A stretch of DNA of 64,000 nt, taken from positions 7,819,038 to 7,883,037 of the forward strand of contig CM021322.1 of assembly GCA_010645155.1 (NCBI GenBank), in the 5' to 3' direction. Below the pieces are notes generated by a model. That model was not told the DNA's origin. It worked only from the letters and a program-made list of their open reading frames with translations, and searched no databases. The position numbers and the translations under genes are program-made. Below, piece by piece: positions 37,000-47,469 of the stretch; positions within the stretch are counted from its first letter, which is position 1; each line of letters opens with the position of its first letter. The DNA comes from Tigriopus japonicus. Its lineage: Eukaryota; Arthropoda; Copepoda; Harpacticoida; Harpacticidae.

Positions 37000-38180
37000 G
37001 TAACTATGAAGAAAAATTAATATTTAAATATAAGTTGTAATTAATTACATATGAAAATAGTTTTAATTAATTGCATTTTGTTTTATTACTTTTGAGACCA
37101 AAATAATTGTAACTGTCGTAATATACATTTTATCGCAGTCAATTTCAAGATATTGCAGTTGTAATTAATAGCAGTTGAAAGACGAAACTGCTTGTTTTTT
37201 TAAATGTATACTTTTGAGACCAAAGTAATTGTAAGTGCAATCAATTATATTTTATGATTAATTGACCCAAGCCTGCTATCAGTTCACCTTCCGTTCTGAG
37301 ATTTCTGACACTTTTGGGCATTTTTAGCATTCTTGGTCAACATTCTGGACAGATTAGACTCCTTATTTGTATTTCAATAGAACTAGTCGAATCGAACTGG
37401 ACTCTACCCGAAACCAAAACCGAAGGGAGTTGACATTTTGGATTACATAATGCAGATAAGTGCTCTACAATTTTTATGACAATTATCAACTTTTAGTAAG
37501 ATTCTTTAGGTTAACCGAACAAAGTCACAAGCTGTTACATTTTATCGAAATAAAAGTATTTTCGAGTTACATTATTATTTGTCACCCATTTGGTGCTTTT
37601 TTAAACGGTTCTTTAATTTTTTTTAAAAAAGGGGATGCAAATTGTGACCAAAAAGAAAGTTGTAATTTAGAATAAAAAAGCAAGACCTTTGAGAAATGTT
37701 AAAGATTGAAAAGATAAACAAACACCTCTTACCTTCAAACGAGGAACTACTTTACTACTAACATATAATCAAACCTTTGACAAATTCCTTAATCTAGAGA
37801 TATACATTCTGATAAACTTATTTTGATAAGAGAAGGTGTTCATTCCATCAATATTTATGAATAATTCTTTAGATTATTCTACAACATGAAGGAACATTTG
37901 AAATGTGCACATTCCTTAAATTTTTGTTAATTTGATCTTCAGCACTAATGTTCCATGTGCTATTTAGACAAAAAGCATTGAAATATATTTTTCAGAACAT
38001 GTTGGAGTCAAATTTTGAAAAAAAGATGTTTCTATTGTGTGAACGTTAAAAAGTAGATGAGCACTTTTTGTCTTCTTAAATCGGACCCTTAAACACTCAA
38101 ATGGACTTGTAAATAATAATACAAAAACTTTTTTATCTCAAAAAGTAACGTAACATTAACAAGAACCAGCAAAAAATGTC
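37000..38180. other. AT-rich intergenic stretch
   Basis: From 37020 to 37270 there are degenerate inverted words (ATTAATTGTAATTAATTA, TTTTGAGACCAAA twice), possibly an old MITE. The rest shows nothing I can support. Confidence 0.4.
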
Positions 38181-38186
38181 AGGAAG

Positions 38187-38192
38187 TTTATT
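38187..38192 (-). terminator. Poly(A) signal of the 38 kb gene
   Basis: AATAAA on the minus strand, 46 bases downstream of the stop at 38238-38240. Confidence 0.65.
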
Positions 38193-38237
38193 TCAATTTC
38201 AGCTAAGGAAACACTAGATGCAAAGCTAATTGGTAAC

Positions 38238-38744
38238 TCAAATCACTCGATTAAGGTTCCATTTGGTCATTGGATCAGCATGGATCAAGGAATGTGGAAC
38301 AAATTTTGCATATATAACAACACCCCTGGGCACAAATTTCTGGACTGAACGTTGATTTGATCCTGGTTTGGAATCGATCTTTGGTGCTTCTTGACTCATT
38401 GGAACCATACTCAATTTCTTGAGGAAATCAGATTGAAGTGAACTGGAACAAGAACAATAATGTTAAAGAATAAAAAAAAAATTGGTGATTTTTATCGCTT
38501 ACTTGACATAAACAGGCTTGAACGCCCCGCTGATATAATCTGTATTTTCAAATAAGGACGCTGCAAAAGAGGATAGTAAATTTTTGTATTTATGCTTGAA
38601 TCGAATTGGCAAATGTGACTTACCGAGTTTTGGAACAGGTCTTCGTTGGTTCGTAAGATGGGACTTTGTTTGCTCTTGTTCCACTTTCATATCTGCTAAA
38701 AGTTGGCTGGTGAGAAGGATGTTATAAAGTGTGGGTAGAATCAT
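38238..38744 (-). CDS. Small possibly secreted protein, three exons
   Basis: Model: ATG 38742-38744; exons 38624-38744, 38503-38560 and 38238-38442; donors GTAAGT and GTAAGC, acceptors TTTTGCAG and TTGTTCCAG. All junction phases agree and give 127 residues. The N-terminus (MILPTLYNILLTSQLLA) is hydrophobic and could be a weak signal peptide. The rest is polar, with a basic RRPVPKL at about 34-40, a central GAFKPVYV and a C-terminal segment with VPRGVVIYAKFVPHSLI. No cysteine pairs or known domain were seen. A TATA box lies about 41 bases upstream of the ATG and an AATAAA 46 bases after the stop, so this looks like a compact, complete transcription unit. The function is unknown; a tissue-specific secreted peptide is one possibility. 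Confidence 0.7.
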
Positions 38745-38784
38745 GGCTTTTGTCGGAATGGTTCCATGGAAGAGGAACTCTAGG

Positions 38785-38792
38785 CTTATATA
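38785..38792 (-). promoter_or_regulatory. TATA box of the 38 kb gene
   Basis: TATATAAG on the minus strand, 41 bases before the ATG at 38744. With the usual 25 to 30 base spacing, transcription would begin near 38757-38762, leaving a very short leader. Confidence 0.6.
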
Positions 38793-39072
38793 GGAGATTA
38801 AATGATTAAACAGTAGAGACCTTTGGCTTATACTTCAACCTATTCCTCTTCATTTGGACCTCGAAGCAAGTAAGGGTTGAATGCCTTCATTGTACTTTAT
38901 CATGTTAATTGAGAGAGTATGGAAAAAATAAACAGAGAAAAAGGCTAAAGCAAAAGTTAATGAAGAATGCCAAAGGATGCTGTAAGTGCACAATTTCGTG
39001 TGGATTATAATCTGGGACGCAAAAAAGCGATTCAAAGAAAATCGACATTCATTTGACCTCGATGGTTATTAC

Positions 39073-39497
39073 TAGGGTTAGGACAAAGTTGCAAAACGCA
39101 ACTTGCAACTTTTACGCCGTTTCAGTCAAACGCTGTAACTTCTCGTTTTTTCGCAATAAACAGCAACTTTTGGGATTTTTTTTGTCTCGATCACTTAAAT
39201 CCTGATGGAAATGGTTCGAATTGTATTTCTTAAAAGCATTTAAGAGATTTTTTTCAAATATTTGACCTCTTTTTATTTCAAAAATAATTTGCGCAAAGAA
39301 AAACTGTGTTCTTAGGGAAGTCCAAGATTTTAAAGAAACCTCAAATTTATATTTTGCCCAAAATTGAGACTCTAATTTGGACAAATTTGATATTTTGACG
39401 TCAAAATGTGACATTCTGAGGCCAACAAATAGCAAAATTTTGTGCAACTTTTTGCACAAACTTCAGGTCTACAAACAACAACCTTATCCTAGCCCTA
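39073..39497. mobile_element. Family B hAT-like MITE, 425 bp
   Basis: The left end TAGGGTTAGGACAAAGTTG and the reverse complement of the right end (TAGGGCTAGGATAAGGTTG) match at 16 of 19 positions. The flanks are GTTATTAC and GCTATCAC, an 8-bp duplication with two changes. Internal landmarks (AACAGCAACTTTTG, TTGTCTCGATCACT) are shared with 58444-58785, and in reverse order with 27290-27427 and 63545-63666. Confidence 0.8.
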
Positions 39498-39639
39498 GCT
39501 ATCACATCAATCAATTCTACTTGTGGGGCCTTTTTTTTTGTTCTCAAATTGAAAAACTTGCCTCTTTAACAACCTTTGTTTATAAAGCAAAGTTGAGCTT
39601 TAATCTCAGAGATGAGGTGACATCCAGCACCATCTTGTG

Positions 39640-40620
39640 TTAAAAACAGTTTTGGTGCTTAAGCTGAATCTTTGGTTCTAAGTTATGATCACTTGAACCC
39701 GGATTTGGACTTTAAATAATTATTAAGTAATTTTTGCAAATTGTGACGAAATTAGATTATTTTGGGCGTTTGGTAGAAATTTTCAATTTCTCCTTTAAGA
39801 ACTGAGTTAAATTGACCTTTTCATATTTTTACTTGATGGCCTTTTTCTGAGATTTTTTAACCAATACACGTAATAGATAACGTGCAATTGCTTAAATGAG
39901 TTAGAATCCGTTTAGGATATATGAGGATAGGATGAGGAATTGAAACTTGAACTTGGGATTTGAATACTCATTTGCATGAAATGACAGTTGCAGGATATTG
40001 TGGCTCTTCTTTTCTATAATCAAATTTTATTTTCCTAGCAAACGTTGAAAAAAACTGTCATCAAATGTAACACTTTTTTGTTTTTTAACCCACATTTATG
40101 CTTTCCAGAAGTACTTTTGACAAAGCAGGCTTTGAAAAAAAATAAAAAAAGTGAATGTTATGATATTACAGAAACTTCTCTTAATGCAGATTTGACAATC
40201 AACGGTGTTTGGCAACTCACGATAAAGATATCTTCAGCATTCTGTCACCCCTAAAATAGCTAGTCAGGCCAAGAGGCAAAATAAATTGTGATTTTCCTCC
40301 CAATAAATAGTAACCCACAACTGAATGCAAAAATAGATGTTTTAAACAACATTGCACAAGTTTGCTCTTTCTTTGAACACATTTCAAAAAGTTTTCATTG
40401 GTTCACTAAACTTTTCTGTGCTGGCCAGAATCGTGAGTCTACTGTTATTTAGAATATATTTTTATTTATTACTTAAAAAACGGATATCGCACCTTGGTTT
40501 CAGCCCAATTGGTAAAGCTCCATTTTTGCCTCAATCATGCACTTTTCAACTTTTTATTGCCATTTTCAAGTGTCCAAACCCAAAAGCTTCATGAGTCCCT
40601 CTCCTGACTAACAGCACACA
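39640..40620. other. AT-rich intergenic stretch
   Basis: Between the family B element and the 3' end of the ZC2HC1-like gene I see no supported feature. Confidence 0.5.
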
Positions 40621-40640
40621 TCGCGTACAATAAAGATATA

Positions 40641-40646
40641 TTTATT
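40641..40646 (-). terminator. Poly(A) signal of the ZC2HC1-like gene
   Basis: AATAAA on the minus strand, 58 bases downstream of the stop codon at 40704-40706. Confidence 0.65.
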
Positions 40647-40703
40647 CCAAACAAGATGATATCGAGTTCAAATCGACAGATTATAGGATGCCGTGGGAAG
40701 GCA

Positions 40704-43700
40704 TTAGCTAATCACACAACAAGCACTGTGCTTCACCATGGCCTTTTCATTGCGTCCTTCATTTTGCGCTTGGTACTCGAGGAACTTCTCTTCTGTAAAA
40801 CGCTCAATCTCCTCGTGGTTCAGAACCTTTTCCGGATTCAAATTGTCGGAGTCGAACAAGAAATCAAATGCATCTGAACACACAGTTCGAGTTGAGGTCA
40901 TGGAGGACATCAGAAAGTCTTCTTCCTCTGAAGAAAGTACACCATTGGTCAAGGAACGACTCAACTCAGGATTGATACTAGTTGCGGCCGCCTGCCATCG
41001 GCCTTTCGCCCGCTCTGCCGACAAATATCTGTAATGAAAAGGTCGTCACAAAATCAAAAATAGAGTTCACATAAAATTAAATGCCTCTATTAAAATGAAA
41101 TATTTGGTTTTCTTAGCATTGAATAGTTTATTGAGAGGGTGGAAAGAGGCTTTTGAAGCTTCTAAAATTGGTGCAAATAACCATTACATTCTATATCCTG
41201 CACTTAAGGTTAGACAAGGATGACTCAACGAAGGATATATTACAGAATACCACTTAAGGCCGAGTTCCTACAATGAAAATTCAACGGAACATTTACTGCT
41301 TTGAAATAACCTCTCATTTTAGTACAATGACAGGCCTTAAGCTTTATTTCTGTAATTCGTCCTAAGAAATTAAGTCCTTGGGTTAGATTACACCGTACGT
41401 TTTGTATCGCAGATCGAGACACACTTCGAAGTCACAGACACAATTTTTCCACTGACATGTAAGAAGATCTCCGCAAGAGGTTGCGAAATTCTACATCTGT
41501 TGTGCCTCAAACTGCGATATACAACGTGCCGTGTAAAAACACCTTTACACGAGAAAATTTTTTGTTTGACGAACTTTGACTCACACATATTGGCTTGTAA
41601 GGAGGTCTCTACTACTGAAGCGAACATATGCCTTGTTTCTTTGTTTTTATTTATTTATTTATTTATTATTTTATTCTTCGGTGGGTTACGGATTTTTTTA
41701 TTACCGCTACAAGGAATGTGATTCCCTGTAGAGAAAGTTAATCATTTACGTTACTGCATAAGATGAAAATATAAAATTAACATTTTTATGAAATTTGGTT
41801 TACCAATGAGTTACTGTTGGCAGATCTATACAACCCTTGAATAATGGGTTGATCAGAAAAAGTATTTAAAAATTTGTCTAATCCTGTTTCTTTCTAAAAA
41901 AAAACCAGGATTTATTTCATATTATTTAGTGGATTGAACACGGCGACCAAGATCGAGTCCATTTGGTACACAAGAAAAAGGGAAAACGTGGTTTTCCTTT
42001 TTTCTGTGTTGTAAATTGACTTCATCTTGGTCGGCAATGAGCAGTCCAGCAAATTCTAGATTGGTAGTCTCTTTGAAATCAATGTTTGTTTTGGACTTTG
42101 TCAATAACTTGGTCGTGTAACTGGACCATCAATACTTTAGTTGCGTTTTCGAGACTTTAAAGATATTTTGTTTGATTCACCTGAAGTTGCACAGTTTTAT
42201 CAAAGTTTACTTTCTAATTCTCCAACATTTGTTCCGATTAATTGTTAACTTACAAAAGAACAAAAATAAGCAAATAAGTGTCGACGTGCCCCTTGCTGGT
42301 GGCAGCAGTTCTGTTTTAATTTTATGCCATGTGCTTCAATCTTCATCAGGCTGAAAATCTTCAAACACCTCACCTTTCATCTATGGTCCGTGTTTGGGGT
42401 CGGGGTCGATGACTCGCCCTCATTTGTAGAGAATCAAATTTGCTAGCCTTTTTCGTCTTGAGTTGGCCGTCTTCACCTTCAAAGATCACTTGATAAGAAA
42501 CGGCATTTGAATTTGCCGCTCCTCCACCACCACCTCCAGTTTTTGAGGGAATGGGCGGCAAGGGCTGCTTGTCAGGAACCTTGGCAGCTTCTGCCGCTGC
42601 CAAATTGATTTTGGCTGTCAATTCTGATTTTTTGGCATTGGGTTTGGGAGGCTCAAGTTTGAGTCGACCTGGAATAGAATGTTAAGTTTGGATGATTCTA
42701 AAATCCGTTTGGATCAATTTCTAATCGGATTTTTTGTAAGGAGATAAACAATTCACAAAGCCATCCACTTTCAGTAAGCTCACCAAAAAACATATGTTGG
42801 ACAGTACATTGCTTTATGGATTAGGGATTAGGTCGTACAGGTCTTATTGGAAAGGATTTTAACCTTGCTATTTTTATCTAAGCATTACGTATACAAGATA
42901 AAAATGGGTGTTCACAGACAATGAAATTATTCAAAACTATTTAAAACTAGTTCATTGTTTATTTTAACTAAAGTTTTGTCGAGTTTCGGCCCTTGGCTAA
43001 AAAAACAGGCAAATAATTGAATTGATACCTGGCCATTATTGTTTCAATGAGTTGTGTCAAGGTCCTTTGCTATGCGCATTTAATAGCACTAAATGTAGTG
43101 TCACTGAAAATTGTTTTGCAATGACTAATTAGCTCTTGCCATAAGCAAAAATTACGTGATGCATTCAACGTTCAAAATGAACTGACGTTTTTGCCTTTTC
43201 AAACATTTAAATTCTAAAACTCCCCGGTTCTCTAGAGGTATGGTGAGTCAGGAACCCCTGAAAGGGGTGGACACGAACTCCGATTTTTGAAAAAATGGTA
43301 TGAGGCCGAGGCTATATTTTGACACAACGTCATTTATTCCTTATTAACGTCTAAAACTGTTGAACATGTGTCTTCAAAGAATTCACGCAAACTTTTTGTG
43401 TTAATATTTGTGGACTGGATGTTCTTCACCTTGATTTTTAGAAGTCCCAGCACTCTTTTTACTAGTCTCATGAACTTTTGACATTCAACTCTCCAAAGGA
43501 TTTTAGGCCTCATAAGAATGAGGAAAATACGTAGATGGAATCTTGCTTCACCCATTAGTCCAACTTCAGTGAAACAGTGCTTAACAGAAGTATCTGTGGT
43601 GGTATCTGGAGTGTTACTCATCTTCCATCCTCTTCAACACCTCCACAACGCAGGAACCATTTCCATAAGAAAATGAAAGAACAAGAATGGTCTCATTTTG

Positions 43701-45895
43701 AAACAAGATGGAGTCCAAGTCGGAGATGTTGTTGGCTATAACTATTGAAGGGCACTTTTGACGGTTCTGGATCAGATCAGCCATCTGATCCGGATTGGAA
43801 CAGGAACAAAGGCAATCACAACGTCTTTGAGACAAAATGAGTGAAAAAAAAGAGGATTAAATCCTTGATTGTGGATTTGATTGAAATTTTTTCAAGTCGT
43901 GGGGCTCAAGAAGGTCAGGACCACGCAGGACTGGGGCTAAGGGTCCTTCAGGACCAGAAGATCATGTCTTATCATTGCAGGGATAGGCTCTACAGGCTTG
44001 ATAATGTTTGATTGGTCTTCTTAGATCCCCTTGTTCAGGAATTAACAATCAGATTGAATGAAAAAATCCACACAATTCAATCTTGATGGGAGCATTTCAT
44101 TCTAAAGACTTTGGGAGGGTCCATGTAATTCGGGTCTGACAGTCTATGTCAGATCACCAATTTGGGCTGACTGACTCGAAAGGCAGATCAAAATATTGAG
44201 CTCATCCATTGCTAGTAGGTCCACCTGATAGGTTTCAAAGTCATCCTAATTTGCTCTTCATTTGATCGAATTCTTGACACTGAGGACTTCTTCTTTCTTT
44301 GTTCTATATTGACCTTAATCCGAACGCAAATTCCTCTTGAAAAGGGATTAAGAACCAACTTTCCCCACATACTCTCACCCGGATCAAAAAGGGGAGTTTT
44401 ATCGCACTCGTCCATCACACAACTTGAACAACTTAAGAATATCTTACCTGTCCTTATTATCCTGAACTAAAAGACACAACCATACAATAAAGGAAATTCG
44501 AAAATGGACCATCATTTATAGAACATTAAAATATGCCAAGGTGACACAATCTATAACAACCTTGATTTCATACAAAGTTTGGCATGTGTTAATTCAGTTC
44601 AGGATAATACCTTAAATATTGATGGATGGGTTCAAATGTAAGTTCAAAGATACTAATAAGACGTTCAAGTCGGATGATATATGAGCTCGGAAAAAAACGA
44701 TATTTTGTTGTTGATAATTCAAGGAATCGTAAGATATTCATTGTTGTTCAAGTTGTGCAATGGATGAGCGTAAAGAAACTCCCCGTTTTGGTCCGTGGGA
44801 AAGTTGGTTCTTAATCCTTTTGCAAGAAGAATTTAGGCTCGGAGTCCGGTCCATATTCGTTTTTTTGCTTTAGTTAGGGCTATCACTTCCGAAGGTTATT
44901 GCAGGTAACCTCGTCATCAGATTTCATTTAATCACTTTGATCGTCATCTTGTAGATTAGACACCTTTGTGGGTTCATTCGCACTCCATGATGTGGTCATT
45001 CATTCATTCACTATTTCATTCACTCTTTCTTGGGTGAACTGGATGTCTTCGAAATCCAACATCGGACTGATTTTGGGGCGTGGGGTTGACCTTTACCAAG
45101 ACTAGGACTTGGCTGGACCCGCTTGAAACACAGGGAACACCGATTGGCTTGACCTTTTGGAATTTTGGTCTATTTCCGTTTGATTTTCTGCTCCCAACAT
45201 GGCCGTTTTTATTTCTTGTTTACGAATCTCGGCCTCATACCGGAGGTTGCGTGCCGGAGAAATTCCGCGAGTTCGCATCCAGTATTAATACTATTATATA
45301 GGTTATCCCTGGGTGAGTTGACATTTGAATGTTAGCGATAGTTAACAAGTCATGATCACTAAACCTAAACAGTGCTTGGTATCTTGTTTCCATCATGCAA
45401 TTCCATAATGGGCCATTTTGTCTGTTCCATTTTGTGAAAACAATGTGACAAATTCAATTTTCAAATGGCACCTCTGCCTTATCAAACAAGAAAAAACTTA
45501 AACCTAGAAACTCATGTGTATTACCTAGAGGGCTAAATGGAGGTCATTTAGCCCTCTGGTATTACCCAGTGCTGCATAGGTTTGGTGAGTTGATACTTGA
45601 ATGTTTGCGATAGTTCAAAAATTATGCTCACCAAACCTAAGTAGTGCTATTTTTACTGAATATGCAAAATCACAAGATCTGAAATTAAATTGATTAGCCT
45701 ACCTTGCCGAACTAGGTCTTCCGCTTCCGTTCCAGCAACTCTGTGTTTAGAAATGTTATAAGGTTTTCGTTTCTTCTGACTCTTGCAGATCTTAAAATGT
45801 GTGTCCAATCTATCTTTGGCGAATCCTCGACCACAATTTGAACATGGCACCACTTGCACCGTATTGGACGGAAACTCTTCAATTTCAGCCGTCAT
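40704..45895 (-). CDS. ZC2HC1-like zinc-finger protein ending in a CaaX box
   Basis: Model: ATG 45893-45895 (context AAAATGA); exons 45703-45895, 42374-42668 and 40704-41028; donors AAG|GTAGGC and AAAG|GTGAGG, acceptors ATTCCAG and TTACAG. All phases agree and give 270 residues. Residues 18-37 form a C2HC zinc finger (C-x2-C-x11-H-x3-C: C18, C21, H33, C37), followed by KKRKPYNISKHRVAGTE. Both match the N-terminal finger and linker of the ZC2HC1 (FAM164) family. The middle is Pro/Lys/Gly-rich with six consecutive Gly, then SYQVIFEGEDGQLKTKK. The C-terminus is acidic, then basic, ending SACCVIS, a CaaX box predicted to be farnesylated, with an adjacent Cys that could be palmitoylated. Family members usually have a second finger, which was not found here. 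The molecular role of the family is poorly known. Confidence 0.75.
41213..41374. repeat. 162-bp dispersed repeat, copy 1 (intron of the ZC2HC1-like gene)
   Basis: Matches 49088-49249 in the same orientation with about six mismatches by eye. It contains inverted words CACTTAAGGCC and AGGCCTTAAGC, which may be termini or a fold-back core. There is no coding capacity. Confidence 0.9.
41640..42300. other. Intron sequence with an ATTT-rich tract
   Basis: Part of the second intron of the ZC2HC1-like gene. It has a (TTTA)n run at about 41647-41670. The minus frame at 41922-42104 is short, with no splice support. Confidence 0.4.
43334..43835 (-). CDS. Unrecognised overlapping reading frames inside an intron
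   Basis: Two minus-strand frames overlap by an ATGAGTAA (43614-43621). The upstream frame (43614-43835) has a protein-like stretch including CPSIVIANNISDLDSILFQN and follows a T-rich acceptor-like TTGTCTCAAAG at about 43830. The downstream frame (43334-43621) encodes a basic, Leu-rich protein of 95 residues. Both lie inside intron 1 of the ZC2HC1-like gene on the same strand. They could be a small nested gene, an alternative exon, or a decayed element. No family is recognised and the joining of the two frames is unresolved. Confidence 0.25.
44345..44817. repeat. Inverted duplication of about 90 bp
   Basis: The reverse complement of 44345-44446 and the sequence 44728-44817 share GATATTC, TTGTTCAAGTTGTG, ATGGAYGAG, AAACTCCCC and GGAAAGTTGGTTCTTAATCC in order, roughly 75 to 80 percent identical by eye. 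Each arm opens a short frame beginning Met-Asp-Glu (M-D-E-x-x-x-T-P-x-F). The region also carries an inverted TCAGGATAATA word at about 44455 and 44602, so it may be one fold-back element of roughly 470 bp within intron 1 of the ZC2HC1-like gene. Confidence 0.6.
45303..45378. repeat. Short repeat H, copy 1
   Basis: GGTGAGTTGACATTTGAATG, GCGATAGTTAA and CACTAAACCTAA words in order, repeated in direct orientation at 45568-45652. Confidence 0.7.
45526..45558. mobile_element. 33-bp fold-back insertion with 8-bp direct repeats
   Basis: AGAGGGCTAAATG and CATTTAGCCCTCT form a perfect 13-bp inverted repeat around a GAGGT loop. The block is flanked on both sides by GTATTACC (45518-45525 and 45559-45566). 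This is what remains when a transposon with 8-bp target duplication keeps only its two ends. It lies just downstream of exon 1 of the ZC2HC1-like gene's splice donor region in genomic terms, within its first intron. Confidence 0.75.
45568..45652. repeat. Short repeat H, copy 2, with inverted ends
   Basis: TAGGTTTGGTGAG near the left and CTCACCAAACCTAA near the right are inverted copies, so this may be a tiny MITE of about 75 bp. It ends about 50 bases downstream of the exon 1 splice donor of the ZC2HC1-like gene (in that gene's sense). Confidence 0.65.
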
Positions 45896-45899
45896 TTTA

Positions 45900-47270
45900 A
45901 AACCTGCTACCTGATTACCTTCAGGAGACAAATGGTAGTTAAGTTGGTTTTTTTCGACACCACCAATGTAGTATGTATGCGTTCTGACTTTAATTATTAA
46001 GTGGGTCGACCATAAACTTGGGTTTGAGAGGGCTGGTGGAGGAAATAATCAATACCAATGCTCACTCACGTCATGAAGCTTGAAAGCGCTCAAAAAAGTA
46101 AGGCTTCAAAAAATGAATGTTCGTGAATGGTTTGAATGTACGGTACAGACAGTTTTGAAAAAAAATGGGGTCATAGACCATCATTAGTCAAACCTTTGGC
46201 GGCACATGGAGATTCTGGTTGGCGGTTTTTATAGATGGGAAAAGGTGTTGCAAATTGTCGAGTTGCACCAGAATTTCATGCAGGTAGTTTTCTGAGACAG
46301 ATAGCCTAGTATGTCAGATTTAAGTCGAGCTTTCCCCCCTTTTTTACTCCATATGGGCCAAGCATTGAATGAGTGGGCCTGCGACCATGAGTCATGGGTA
46401 TTAAACGAAGGATCTTTCCAAAGGTTCTGCTGGTTTGGCCTTTCTCTTAAGTCTCAGGATTGGTTTATGGTTACACTGAAGTTCGACGTTGGTTGACCAT
46501 TGGTTTAGAAAAAAGCGTAGTATAATACGTACTTCTCTTTTTGCAAGTAAGAAAATGAAAGGTACTTTAGAACTACTCTGGTCTAGAAGAGAACTCTACA
46601 GTGTGGGTCACATTTTACAAGGCATGAAGAAATTGTTTGCATTTTTTGTGGCTGAGAAAAGAAATTGCAGATTTTTGTGAAGCATGTAATAGACTGTAAA
46701 GTCAAAGGTGCGTATTGTCGATATTGATTTTTAGGCGGATTTTAATTTTTTTTTCAAAACAAACATTTTTTGTTTGTTTTGGCCTCAAAAACTTCTCTGG
46801 GGATTTAAAACTTACTTAGAATTTTTTAACATTTTCTAAAAAAAAAAAACTAAAAGAAAAAAAAAACGCGTTTTTCTAACCTGTCTAAATTTCGATCGGA
46901 GCCCCCCAAAATGGCCAAATTATTATCAGGTGAAAGGCAAAGTACAAAAACTCTCGACCAAAAAGTCGGAAACAAAATCTTGCCGACTGAAAAAGAAAAG
47001 CCCAAAAAAATTTGGCATGAAAAGTGACAAGTTGCAAGTACAGCTCTGCTTTTTGTGTCAATTTTAACCAAAACAATCTTGTTTGGCGCTTTTGAGCTTC
47101 CAAAAACTTTTATTTGGCACATCTTCATAATTTCTTATCGTACATGCAAATGTCAAAGTATTGGCAGAACTAGAGAGGCCATAGAAAGTATCACTCAGTT
47201 AGGGCAACTTCATTTAAGAAAATAATAGCTTTATTGCGTGTTCTTTACACATTGGATATTTTTACAATCA
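45900..47270. other. Intergenic stretch between mitoguardin and the ZC2HC1-like gene
   Basis: Should hold the promoter of the ZC2HC1-like gene. I see no clear TATA box or initiator. The minus frame 46850-47128 lies in an A/T homopolymer-rich patch and has no splice support. Confidence 0.4.
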
Positions 47271-47279
47271 TTAATGTCC

Positions 47280-47467
47280 CGTTAGATTACAAATTCCATC
47301 CAATTGAATGTAGATGGAGGGCCCATTTTGGGGTTAAGTTGAGCCGTTCGAGGCGGTAATCCACTAGACTCAAGGTTGAGGATGTTGGGGGGAAGATCTG
47401 GGATCGAACCCATGAACCCGAGCGTGGCTCGGTCGCGCGTTAAACAACTGCGCTATACCATCTCCCC
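47280..47467 (-). repeat. tRNA-derived SINE
   Basis: On the minus strand, 47387-47467 reads like a tRNA gene. It has a GGGGAGA acceptor-like start, an A-box-like TATAGCGCAGTTG and a canonical B box GGTTCGATCCC with a T-stem TGGG/CCCA, ending in TCTTCCCCC. The anticodon arm (CCGAGC-CAC-GCTCGG) is not a valid seven-base loop, so it is not a functional tRNA. About 110 bases of unrelated tail follow to about 47280, as in tRNA-derived SINEs with RNA polymerase III promoters. Confidence 0.7.
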
Positions 47468-47469
47468 TA

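Noticed and set aside
46850..47128. Two overlapping minus frames between mitoguardin and the ZC2HC1-like gene
   Set aside because: Both frames are equally open in low-complexity A/T-rich sequence, with no splice sites or conserved motif.
47387..47467. A functional tRNA gene
   Set aside because: The anticodon arm cannot form a seven-base loop and the acceptor stem has a mismatch; a tRNA-derived SINE head fits better.
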